In this document: positions 1-5,230 of the stretch, in pieces
Position numbering within the stretch: position 1 is the stretch's first letter
Layout: each line of letters starts with the position of its first letter
Origin: Actinomycetes bacterium
Lineage (GTDB): Bacteria; Actinomycetota; Acidimicrobiia; Acidimicrobiales; JAJYPT01
Length of the DNA: 5,230 nt
Direction: 5' to 3'
Assembly: GCA_021795135.1 (NCBI GenBank)
Contig: JAJYPT010000126.1
Span: forward strand, 1-5,230
Notes under the pieces: model-generated
What the model was told of the DNA's origin: nothing
Databases searched by the model: none
Seen by the model: the letters and a program-made list of their open reading frames with translations, nothing else
Translations under genes and position numbers: made by a program

Positions 1-2512
1 CTCCACATATACCTAGTTTGAGATCTGGATTGACTGATCTTGCTCTATCTCTGGCCATTTTCATCAATTGACCTACCCCTTCTACATCAATTGTCTCAAA
101 AGGATTTTTCTCAAGAATTGACTTTTCCAAGTATTGAGGAATGAATTTACCTTCAGCATCATCACGAGAAAATCCCAAAGTCATTTGAGTCAAATCGTTT
201 GTTCCAAATGAGAAAAAGTCAGCTAATGGAGCTATTTTATCTGCCACCACGCAGGCACGCGGAACTTCTATCATTGTGCCTATTTTGAATTCTATTGATT
301 GGCCATATTGTTTAAAAACTTCATCTGCTACTTGTAAAATTAAATCTTTTGATATTTGTAATTCAGTTTCAAAGCCCACCAAAGGAATCATTATCTCTAC
401 CATAGGTTCAATCTTGGTTTGTTCTTTTACCTCAAGAGCTGCCTGAATTATTGCCCTGGTTTGTAAAATATAAAGATCAGGTCTAATTATTCCTAGTCTG
501 ACTCCCCGAGCACCTAACATTGGGTTAGCTTCTTGAAAAGACAAGACCCTAGCAAGTATTTCTTTTTTCTGTTTCAACTCGTCCTCGGAGACGCCTTGTG
601 CATCTAAATCTTCAATTTGTTCATTTAATTCATCCACTGAGGGTAAAAATTCATGAAGAGGAGGGTCAAGAAGACGAATTGTCACAGGAAGACTACCCAT
701 TTGAGTAAAAATCTCTTTGAAGTCTTGCTTTTGCATTTTTTCTATAGCAGATAAAGCTTGATCTATCGTCTTTTTATCATCACTTACAATGGCATCTTGG
801 ACATATGGAAGACGATCGGTCTCCATAAACATATGTTCAGTTCTACAAAGCCCTATTCCTTCAGCTCCATACTCTACAGCTTTGGCTGCATCTTGGGCAT
901 TATCAGCATTGGCTCTCACCCCTAAGGTTCGTATTTGATCCGCCCAAGACATAACCAATTGGAAATCTTGACTAATATCAGGTTCGACCAAATCAACATG
1001 TCCAAGTATTATTTGACCGGTCGTTCCATCAACTGTAATTTCATCTCCTTGTCTTACAATAACTTCTCCAACTTGGAATTGACCTAGTTTTGAATTCAGA
1101 GAAATTTGATTACACCCTGTTACTGCAGGTTTTCCCATTCCCCTCGCAACAACAGCAGCATGACTTGTCATTCCTCCATGTACTGTTAGAACTCCTTGAG
1201 AAGCTATTACTCCATGGATGTCATCTGGGGTAGTTTCCCATCGCACTAAAATAACTTTTTCTCCTGATTTAGCCATTTCAACTGCCTCGTCAGCATCAAA
1301 AATAACTTTTCCTTGCCCTGCTCCTGGAGAAGCTGCCAGTCCTGTTGCTAAAACATCAATTTTTGCTTTTGGATCCACCATAGGATGAAGCAATTGAGAT
1401 AAAGCTTTTGGATCAAGTCTCAAAATAGCTTCTTGTTTACTAATAAGTCCTTCTTCAACCATGTCTCTAGCAATCTTCAATGAAGCAGCTGAAGTTGTCT
1501 TAGCGGTTCTAGTTTGCAAGAGATATAGTTTGCCTTCTTGTATTGTAAATTCAATATCTTGGGCTTGCCGATAATGATTTTCTAAAATAGACATCGTTTT
1601 AATCAATTGATCAAAAGCGTCAGGTATGTCATTTTTAAGATTAGATAATTCTTTAGGAGTCCTAATTCCAGCTACTACATCTTCACCTTGAGCATTAATA
1701 AGATACTCTCCATAGAGTTCTTTTTTGCCATTCGAAGGATTTCTAGTAAAGCCGACTCCAGTTGCTGAAGTATTTCCCATATTTCCAAATACCATAGATT
1801 GAATATTTACAGCTGTTCCCAAATCATTTGGTATTTCATTGTGGCGTCGATAAGTCACAGCACGAGGGTTATCCCAGGAATTGAAAACTGCTTCAATAGC
1901 TTTGTAAAGTTGTTCGCGGGGATCTTTGGGAAAAGATTGACCTTGTTTATCTATGATTTCTTTATATACAGATACTAGTTCCATAAGATCTGATACATCT
2001 AGATCGGTATCATTAGTAATTTTTTTACTATCTTTTAATTTAGCAATGCTGTTTTCAAAATAATTATGATCTATGCCTAAGACAATATCTCCATACATCT
2101 GAATAAAGCGTCTATAAGAATCCCAAGCAAAACGTTCATTATTACTAGCTTCGGCTAAAGCGACTACAGAACGATCATTTAAACCTAAATTTAAAATTGT
2201 ATCCATCATTCCAGGCATAGATATAACAGCACCAGAACGAACTGACACTAATAAAGGGTTAGTAGCTGCACCTAAAGATTTTCCCATTTGTTTTTCTAAT
2301 TGATCAAGAGCTGACTCAACTTGATCTAAAAGCCCTTCGGGAAAAGTGTGGCGATTTGAAATATAGTCATTACAAGCTTGAGTGGTTATTGTAAAGCCAA
2401 GAGGAACTGGTATGCTTATTCGAGCCATTTCTGCTAATCCTGCCCCTTTGCCACCCAAAAGTGATTTAAGCTCAGCAGATCCTTCAGAAAAATTGTAAAC
2501 ATACTTAGGCAC
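1..2512 (-). CDS. ppdK: Pyruvate, phosphate dikinase (C-terminus cut by window edge)
   Basis: Cytoplasmic enzyme that interconverts pyruvate + ATP + Pi and phosphoenolpyruvate + AMP + PPi, linking glycolysis and gluconeogenesis. The frame gives 837 intact codons with no frameshift; the family is usually about 870–890 aa, so roughly 40–50 residues lie outside. Seen in order: an N-terminal nucleotide-binding domain with GGKGAGLAEM near the start and SVRSGAVISMPGMMDT around Arg92; the swivelling phosphohistidine domain with GGMTSHAAVVARGMGKP, where His451 is the phosphorylated residue and Thr449 the position targeted by the PPDK regulatory kinase in other species; and the C-terminal TIM barrel with GLCRTEHMF, NPMLGARGVRLG, GTNDLTQMTLGFSRDD (from Gly770) and finally LKLGICG, where Cys836 is the catalytic acid/base. 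The GTG start at 2512–2510 is chosen because GGAGG lies 5 nt upstream and the peptide begins PKYVYNFSEG, as in the family. It is divergent from the cobalamin genes with no obvious functional link. Confidence 0.98.
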   Translation of the reverse strand, partial: MPKYVYNFSEGSAELKSLLGGKGAGLAEMARISIPVPLGFTITTQACNDYISNRHTFPEGLLDQVESALDQLEKQMGKSLGAATNPLLVSVRSGAVISMPGMMDTILNLGLNDRSVVALAEASNNERFAWDSYRRFIQMYGDIVLGIDHNYFENSIAKLKDSKKITNDTDLDVSDLMELVSVYKEIIDKQGQSFPKDPREQLYKAIEAVFNSWDNPRAVTYRRHNEIPNDLGTAVNIQSMVFGNMGNTSATGVGFTRNPSNGKKELYGEYLINAQGEDVVAGIRTPKELSNLKNDIPDAFDQLIKTMSILENHYRQAQDIEFTIQEGKLYLLQTRTAKTTSAASLKIARDMVEEGLISKQEAILRLDPKALSQLLHPMVDPKAKIDVLATGLAASPGAGQGKVIFDADEAVEMAKSGEKVILVRWETTPDDIHGVIASQGVLTVHGGMTSHAAVVARGMGKPAVTGCNQISLNSKLGQFQVGEVIVRQGDEITVDGTTGQIILGHVDLVEPDISQDFQLVMSWADQIRTLGVRANADNAQDAAKAVEYGAEGIGLCRTEHMFMETDRLPYVQDAIVSDDKKTIDQALSAIEKMQKQDFKEIFTQMGSLPVTIRLLDPPLHEFLPSVDELNEQIEDLDAQGVSEDELKQKKEILARVLSFQEANPMLGARGVRLGIIRPDLYILQTRAIIQAALEVKEQTKIEPMVEIMIPLVGFETELQISKDLILQVADEVFKQYGQSIEFKIGTMIEVPRACVVADKIAPLADFFSFGTNDLTQMTLGFSRDDAEGKFIPQYLEKSILEKNPFETIDVEGVGQLMKMARDRARSVNPDLKLGICG

Positions 2513-2517
2513 ACGTT

Positions 2518-2522
2518 CCTCC
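2518..2522 (-). promoter_or_regulatory. Ribosome binding site of ppdK
   Basis: Read on the minus strand this is GGAGG, followed by 5 nt and then GTG. It is a near-perfect Shine-Dalgarno site and decides the non-ATG start of ppdK. Confidence 0.85.
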
Positions 2523-2951
2523 AATAATCAAGACAATTATTTCTAATCTAATATTTATATAAAAGATATTTATTTTTACCTGGATTTTTTACCAATTAGA
2601 AAAGCTATATAAACAATTTTTAGAATTATATACACTAAATTCTTTTATAAGTTAATTTAACTGTGAGTGGAGGATAATACTGTCTTTTTGTTTATTTTGG
2701 CTTGTCTAACTACAAGTTTCAATCATGAACATATTCGAAAGTTGTCTATAAGGTATAAAATCTAAATAAATATCCTGTTCCGTTTTTCAAAAATATTAAA
2801 TAAATGCCACATAAGTAAATTACACCTATCTAATAAAATATTCCTAAAATCATTACAAAATAGAAATATTTAACACCTAATATAAAAATAAAAATATTAT
2901 TAGCTCTGCCTTGGAAGAAGTTATATAATTTTCGTCCTAAAATTACCAAAA
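2523..2951. other. AT-rich intergenic stretch, no gene recognised
   Basis: This stretch between the ppdK ribosome binding site and the mobile element is far richer in A and T than the flanking genes. I find no reading frame with family-like protein sequence, no tRNA or rRNA, no tandem repeat and no strong terminator. Small items seen are the palindrome at 2651–2661, a short stem CTTGT/ACAAG (2701–2705 with 2712–2716, 6-nt loop), and a plus-strand TATAAT at 2924–2929 without a good -35. It must hold the ppdK promoter and could hold a small RNA, but the sequence alone does not show one. Confidence 0.5.
2625..2655 (-). promoter_or_regulatory. Weak candidate promoter for ppdK
   Basis: On the minus strand a perfect TATAAT (2630–2625) is preceded, after a long 19-nt spacer, by TTAACT (2655–2650), a 4/6 match to TTGACA. 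The upstream hexamer overlaps an 11-bp palindrome, GTTAATTTAAC (2651–2661), which could be an operator. In DNA this rich in A and T such matches arise often by chance, so this is only the best candidate seen, giving a leader of about 105 nt. Confidence 0.2.
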
Positions 2952-2977
2952 TGGGGTTCCCCAGATTAAGTAGACAC
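2952..2977 (+). repeat. Left terminal inverted repeat of the miniature IS
   Basis: Begins TGGGGTTCCCCAG and ends GTAGACAC. It pairs with 3075–3100 read on the opposite strand, with mismatches only at repeat positions 8, 14 and 16. Its outer tip is itself near-palindromic (GGGG-TT-CCCC). Confidence 0.9.
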
Positions 2978-2998
2978 CTAACAAGTTCGACGTATAAT
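2971..2998 (+). promoter_or_regulatory. Transposase promoter inside the miniature IS, possibly serving the cobalamin operon
   Basis: TAGACA (2971–2976), lying inside the left inverted repeat, is followed after 16 nt by a perfect TATAAT (2993–2998). IS3-family elements commonly place the transposase promoter at the left end. A 6-bp inverted repeat, TTCGAC/GTCGAA (2986–2991 and 2999–3004), encloses the -10 hexamer. Because the transposase genes are deleted, transcription from here would run out of the right end and reach the cbiGH start about 160 nt downstream. No better promoter is visible between the element and cbiGH. Confidence 0.45.
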
Positions 2999-3019
2999 GT
3001 CGAATGAAAGGATGTCAAT

Positions 3020-3070
3020 ATGGCAATCAATAAGAGGATGTTTACTTTAGAGTTCAAAGTTGAAGCATAA
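3020..3070 (+). pseudogene. Stub of IS3-family transposase OrfA (first 16 codons)
   Basis: ATG at 3020 follows AAAGGA (3007–3012) with a 7-nt gap, a good ribosome binding site. The 16 residues MAINKRMFTLEFKVEA match the usual opening of IS3-type OrfA, the small helix-turn-helix DNA-binding subunit, which is normally around 90–100 aa. TAA (3068–3070) follows at once, so family resemblance holds up to the last residue and the internal deletion junction must lie at or very near 3067–3074. The helix-turn-helix itself is lost and no function is expected. Confidence 0.7.
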
Positions 3071-3074
3071 GAAT

Positions 3075-3100
3075 GTGTCTACTTTAACTGGGTAACCCCA
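3075..3100 (-). repeat. Right terminal inverted repeat of the miniature IS
   Basis: Read on the minus strand it begins TGGGGTTACCCAG and ends GTAGACAC, matching the left end at 23 of 26 bases. On the plus strand its outer part, TGGGTAACCCA, is also a small palindrome. Confidence 0.9.
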
Positions 3101-3162
3101 AAGTACTTATCTCAAAGAAGCACTTAGTAAGTTATTAGCACTATTTTTAAATTGGACCCTAA
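3101..3162 (+). other. Leader just upstream of cbiGH
   Basis: This 62-nt segment between the mobile element and the cbiGH ATG contains the palindrome AAGTACTT (3101–3108) and two copies of AGCACT (3119–3124 and 3138–3143). I see no convincing -35/-10 pair and no cobalamin riboswitch core. The ribosome binding site of cbiGH is weak (GGA at 3154–3156, 6 nt before ATG). Confidence 0.4.
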
Positions 3163-4833
3163 ATGAAAATTGTATCTATTTCTGTTACAGAAGCTGGAAG
3201 ACGCCATGCTAAGCAATTGCCTTTCGAAACCATTCACAAAGACGCTGCTTTGTCCATAACTAAATTATGGAATCAAGTAGATGGTTTTGTCGTCATGCTC
3301 GCAATTGGAGCAACGCTGCGGATTATAGCTCCTTTACTAAAAGATAAACATAATGACCCGGTAGTTGTGTGTGTAGATGAACAAGCTCGCTTTGTGATTC
3401 CAATCTCTGGTAGTCACAGAGGAGCTAATGAATTATCGGATCAAATAGCTTCTATACTCAACGCTGAAGTTGTTACAACAACTGCAACAGATATATCTAA
3501 AAGTATTTCTTTTGATCTATTAGATGGTTTCTCAGCTACTGGAGATATAGCTGGAGTGAGTACATCTTTAATAGATGGGCAACGAATAAGAGTCATGAAT
3601 AAAATAAATTGGCCCTTACCATCTACCATTGAAGAAGTTGAAGATTTAGATAAAAATGGATCTTTAAAGCCTGTGGTTGTAATTGATCACAAAAAATCTG
3701 CTTTTGAAAAAGGAGTTGTTGTTCTACACCCTCCTTGCCTAGTTGTTGGGATCGGAACTTCTAGCGATGCCAACTCTCAACAAGTACAACAGCTGTTGGA
3801 TCGGATAATAGATAAATACCAATTAGCTCCTGAGTCAATTGAAAGTATTGCAACCATTGAAAAAAGACTCAATCACCCAGCTCTGATGGAGCTAAATAAG
3901 AAAACATATGGCTTTAGTTCACAAGAGCTTTCCAAAATAAAAACTCCAAATCCTAGTACAGAAGTAGCCAATAGCGTAGGAACTCCAAGTGTATGTGAAG
4001 CCGCAGCTCTATTGGCAGCTGGTCCAGATAGCGAATTGATAGTTCAAAAACAAAAAAATTCTACAGTAACAATAGCTATAGCCAAACGCAAAAAGCCCAG
4101 GGGGAAACTTTCGATAGTTGGAATTGGTCCAGGAGGTAAAGATTTTCGAACTATAGCAGCAATAAAATCAATTCAACAGGCTGACTTTATTATTGGCTAC
4201 AAGGGCTACCTACAACTTTGTGCAGATCTCATATCTCCATCCCAGCACCAACTACCCTACCCTTTGGGAAAAGAAGTCCAAAGAGCTCAAAAAGCAATAG
4301 AACTTGCCATGCAAGGAAATAAAGTAAGTCTTATTAGCTCAGGCGATCCAGGAATATATGCCATGGCTTCTATAACTTTTGAACTAATACAATATCCAAT
4401 TGATTATGATATTGAGACCATATCTGGAATTACTGCCGCCTCTTCATCTGCGGCATTACTTGGAGCGCCTCTAGGACATGATAATGCCTCTATCAGTCTT
4501 TCTGACTTGTTGACCCCTTGGGAAGAAATTGAAAATAAAATTACCCAAGCAGCAAAGGCTGACTTCGTCATTACTTTTTATAACCCTAAATCTCAAAAGA
4601 GGAATTGGCAGCTAAAAAAAGCTCTAAAGATAATTTCTAATTACCGCAATTTAGAAACACCAATAGGGATAGTCACAAATGCTGGAAGATCTGACCAAAA
4701 AATCTTCAAAACGACTTTAGGCCATTTTGAAGATTCTCAAGTGGATATGAATAGCTGTGTAATTGTTGGTTCTTCCAAAACATTGCTAAAACATAACACT
4801 ATATTGACTCCTAGGGGATATGTTAAAGTCTGA
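3163..4833 (+). CDS. cbiGH: Fused cobalt-precorrin-5A hydrolase / precorrin-3B C17-methyltransferase (CbiG–CbiH)
   Basis: Bifunctional cytoplasmic enzyme of corrin ring synthesis, 556 aa. Residues 1 to about 310 are CbiG, which opens the ring-A delta-lactone of cobalt-precorrin-5A and releases acetaldehyde: N-terminal domain with IIAPLLKDKHNDPVVV (54–69), SGSHRGANEL (82–91) and VVTTTATD (103–110); a more variable middle; C-terminal domain with LVVGIGT (193–199), PNPSTEVA (262–269) and VGTPSVCEAAALLAAG (272–287). After a basic linker (KRKKPRGK), residues 316–556 are CbiH/CobJ, the SAM-dependent methyltransferase that methylates C17 and drives ring contraction: VGIGPGG (319–325), SSGDPGIYAM (392–401), SLSDLLTPW (445–453), YNPKSQKR (473–480) and the terminal LTPRGY (548–553). 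The methyltransferase ends there, without the C-terminal Fe-S extension known from Bacillus megaterium CbiH60. The start MKIVSISVTEAG fits CbiG, though its ribosome binding site is weak. Fusion to CbiG suggests the cobalt-early (anaerobic-type) route. Its 3' end overlaps the ferredoxin gene by 14 bp. Confidence 0.95.
   Translation: MKIVSISVTEAGRRHAKQLPFETIHKDAALSITKLWNQVDGFVVMLAIGATLRIIAPLLKDKHNDPVVVCVDEQARFVIPISGSHRGANELSDQIASILNAEVVTTTATDISKSISFDLLDGFSATGDIAGVSTSLIDGQRIRVMNKINWPLPSTIEEVEDLDKNGSLKPVVVIDHKKSAFEKGVVVLHPPCLVVGIGTSSDANSQQVQQLLDRIIDKYQLAPESIESIATIEKRLNHPALMELNKKTYGFSSQELSKIKTPNPSTEVANSVGTPSVCEAAALLAAGPDSELIVQKQKNSTVTIAIAKRKKPRGKLSIVGIGPGGKDFRTIAAIKSIQQADFIIGYKGYLQLCADLISPSQHQLPYPLGKEVQRAQKAIELAMQGNKVSLISSGDPGIYAMASITFELIQYPIDYDIETISGITAASSSAALLGAPLGHDNASISLSDLLTPWEEIENKITQAAKADFVITFYNPKSQKRNWQLKKALKIISNYRNLETPIGIVTNAGRSDQKIFKTTLGHFEDSQVDMNSCVIVGSSKTLLKHNTILTPRGYVKV
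4813..4817 (+). promoter_or_regulatory. Purine-rich site before the ferredoxin start
   Basis: AGGGG lies only 2 nt before the ATG at 4820, closer than usual for a Shine-Dalgarno site, and inside the last codons of cbiGH. The open frame begins only at 4808 after an in-frame TGA and offers no other ATG before the first cysteine, so this start holds; initiation probably relies on ribosomes finishing cbiGH. Confidence 0.4.
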
Positions 4834-5032
4834 GCAGATACTTTTTGAATTAGATAAATGCAGTGGGTGCGGCAGCTGTGTTGTTAGCTGTAGATCTAGA
4901 GCTTTATCTTATTCAGCTAGAGATATCATCTTTGATATATCTAGCTGCAACTTTTGTCTTGACTGTATAGATATATGCCCTACTGCTGCTTTAACTTTTA
5001 CAATAAGGAAAATCATTGGTTCACCCAATTGA
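4820..5032 (+). CDS. Small 2[4Fe-4S] ferredoxin in the cobalamin operon
   Basis: A 70-aa soluble electron-transfer protein with two cluster motifs: C14-x2-C17-x2-C20-x3-C24 and C43-x2-C46-x2-C49-x3-C53-P54. By the usual cross-over pattern the fourth cysteine of each motif ligates the other cluster. The first motif has Arg instead of the common Pro after its last cysteine, while the second keeps CPTAAL; the spacing of both is intact, so two [4Fe-4S] clusters are expected. There is no signal peptide or membrane segment. It overlaps cbiGH by 14 bp and the next gene by 17 bp, so it is a true operon member. Its role is inferred: electron donor for a reductive or Fe-S-dependent step of corrin synthesis, for example the ring-contraction methyltransferase, cobalt reduction or a CobG-like enzyme. 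I know no standard gene name for it. Confidence 0.9.
   Translation: MLKSEQILFELDKCSGCGSCVVSCRSRALSYSARDIIFDISSCNFCLDCIDICPTAALTFTIRKIIGSPN
5005..5009 (+). promoter_or_regulatory. Ribosome binding site that sets the TTG start of cbiC/cobH
   Basis: AAGGA lies 6 nt before TTG at 5016. The TAA of the cbiC frame at 5004–5006 directly precedes it, so TTG is the only plausible start after that stop that leaves the conserved HPIE..SY opening intact. Confidence 0.65.
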
Positions 5033-5230
5033 AAAAAAAAGCTACCAAATACTAGATCAGCTAGTAGATTTATCCAACTTTAGTCCACTGCAAAAAGCTG
5101 TGATAGCTAGAGTTATTCATGCTAGCGCTGACTTAGATTATGCCTCAGAAATGATACTTAGCGACCTTAGCGTACAAAATGGTATACGAGCAATCCAAAA
5201 TAATTCAGCAATAATTACAGATGAGATCGG
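5016..5230 (+). CDS. cbiC/cobH: Precorrin-8X / cobalt-precorrin-8 methylmutase, N-terminal part
   Basis: Enzyme that moves the C11 methyl group to C12 to form (cobalt-)hydrogenobyrinic acid, late in corrin ring synthesis. Only 71 codons are present before the window ends; the family is about 200–220 aa. Visible hallmarks are VHPIEKKSY at residues 2–10, ARVIHASADLDYA at 31–43 with the catalytic histidine at His35, and AIITDEI at 65–71 leading into the conserved Asp segment. The start is TTG at 5016, supported by AAGGA 6 nt upstream and by the family N-terminus; no ATG is available. The gene begins inside the ferredoxin coding region, overlapping by 17 bp. A run of nine A (5032–5040) covers codons 6–9. 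Whether it acts on the cobalt-containing (CbiC) or cobalt-free (CobH) substrate cannot be told here; the CbiG neighbour favours CbiC. Confidence 0.93.
   Translation, partial: MVHPIEKKSYQILDQLVDLSNFSPLQKAVIARVIHASADLDYASEMILSDLSVQNGIRAIQNNSAIITDEI

Larger units (their letters stand above)
2952..3100 (+). mobile_element. Miniature IS3-family element (internally deleted IS, MITE-like)
   Basis: A 149-bp element bounded by 26-bp imperfect terminal inverted repeats that match at 23 of 26 positions and have TG...CA outer ends, typical of IS3-family elements. Inside the left end are a promoter-like pair and a well-placed ribosome binding site, followed by the start of a reading frame, MAINKRMFTLEFKVEA, which resembles the N-terminus of IS3-type OrfA (basic residues, then EFK.EA). 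After these 16 codons comes TAA and, four bases later, the right repeat, so nearly all of orfA and orfB is missing. The element cannot move by itself but could be moved by a related transposase. No clear 3–4-bp target duplication is seen: the left flank ends CCAAAA and the right flank starts AAGTAC, sharing at most AA. Family assignment is inferred from ends plus the OrfA stub; the inverted repeat itself is directly visible. Confidence 0.8.

Noticed and set aside
1..7. Apparent truncation of PPDK right after its catalytic cysteine
   Set aside because: The frame is still open at the window edge, so this is the cut of the window and not a broken gene.
2701..2716. Short stem CTTGT/ACAAG as a terminator
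   Set aside because: Only five base pairs, little G+C and no adjacent gene end; both flanking genes point away from this region.
2673..2929. Plus-strand -10-like hexamers (GATAAT at 2673–2678, TATAAA at 2754–2759, TATAAT at 2924–2929) as promoters
   Set aside because: None has a -35 hexamer with more than about three matches at a suitable distance; such hexamers are expected by chance in this composition.
2830..3057. Minus-strand open frame of 75 codons, hydrophobic, looking like a small membrane protein
   Set aside because: It begins inside the mobile element antisense to the OrfA stub, crosses the left inverted repeat and continues into AT-rich intergenic DNA. Its hydrophobic make-up (many Ile, Leu, Phe, Tyr) is what AT-rich codons give by chance, and no family resemblance is seen.
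2952..3100. Inverted repeats read as a Rho-independent terminator or an attenuator hairpin
   Set aside because: The arms are 97 nt apart, no U-run follows the right arm, and the enclosed OrfA start with promoter and ribosome binding site is explained by an IS derivative.
3441..3629. Minus-strand open frame of 62 codons
   Set aside because: It lies wholly antisense within the well-supported CbiG domain and has no recognisable motif.

Overview
The window is AT-rich, tightly coding bacterial DNA. It holds two divergent transcription units separated by an unusually long 650-base gap. The lineage cannot be fixed from sequence alone. A fused CbiG–CbiH cobalamin enzyme is an arrangement I associate with cyanobacteria and some other groups, and a low-GC free-living bacterium that makes its own B12 would fit, but I do not assign a phylum.

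Left part (1–2512, minus strand): pyruvate, phosphate dikinase (ppdK). It starts at a GTG behind a strong GGAGG. The frame is open for 837 codons and leaves the window one codon after the catalytic cysteine, so only the extreme C-terminus is missing.

Middle part (2513–3162): no full gene. Bases 2513–2951 are very AT-rich and give only weak promoter candidates. Bases 2952–3100 are a 149-bp miniature mobile element. It has 26-bp terminal inverted repeats (23/26 matching, TG...CA ends), a promoter-like TAGACA-16-TATAAT at its left end, and a good ribosome binding site followed by the first 16 codons of an IS3-type OrfA. The rest of the transposase is gone. The element points toward the cobalamin genes, and its promoter is the best one I can find upstream of them.

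Right part (3163–5230, plus strand): a cobalamin (corrin ring) operon. A CbiG–CbiH fusion (556 aa) overlaps a 70-aa two-cluster [4Fe-4S] ferredoxin by 14 bp. The ferredoxin in turn overlaps the start of precorrin-8X methylmutase (cbiC/cobH) by 17 bp, and that gene runs off the right edge. The fusion carries out C17 methylation/ring contraction and the later opening of the delta-lactone with loss of the two-carbon fragment. CbiC/CobH moves the C11 methyl to C12 near the end of ring synthesis. The overlaps suggest coupled translation, and the ferredoxin is probably an electron carrier for a corrin-ring step. I see no cobalamin riboswitch.
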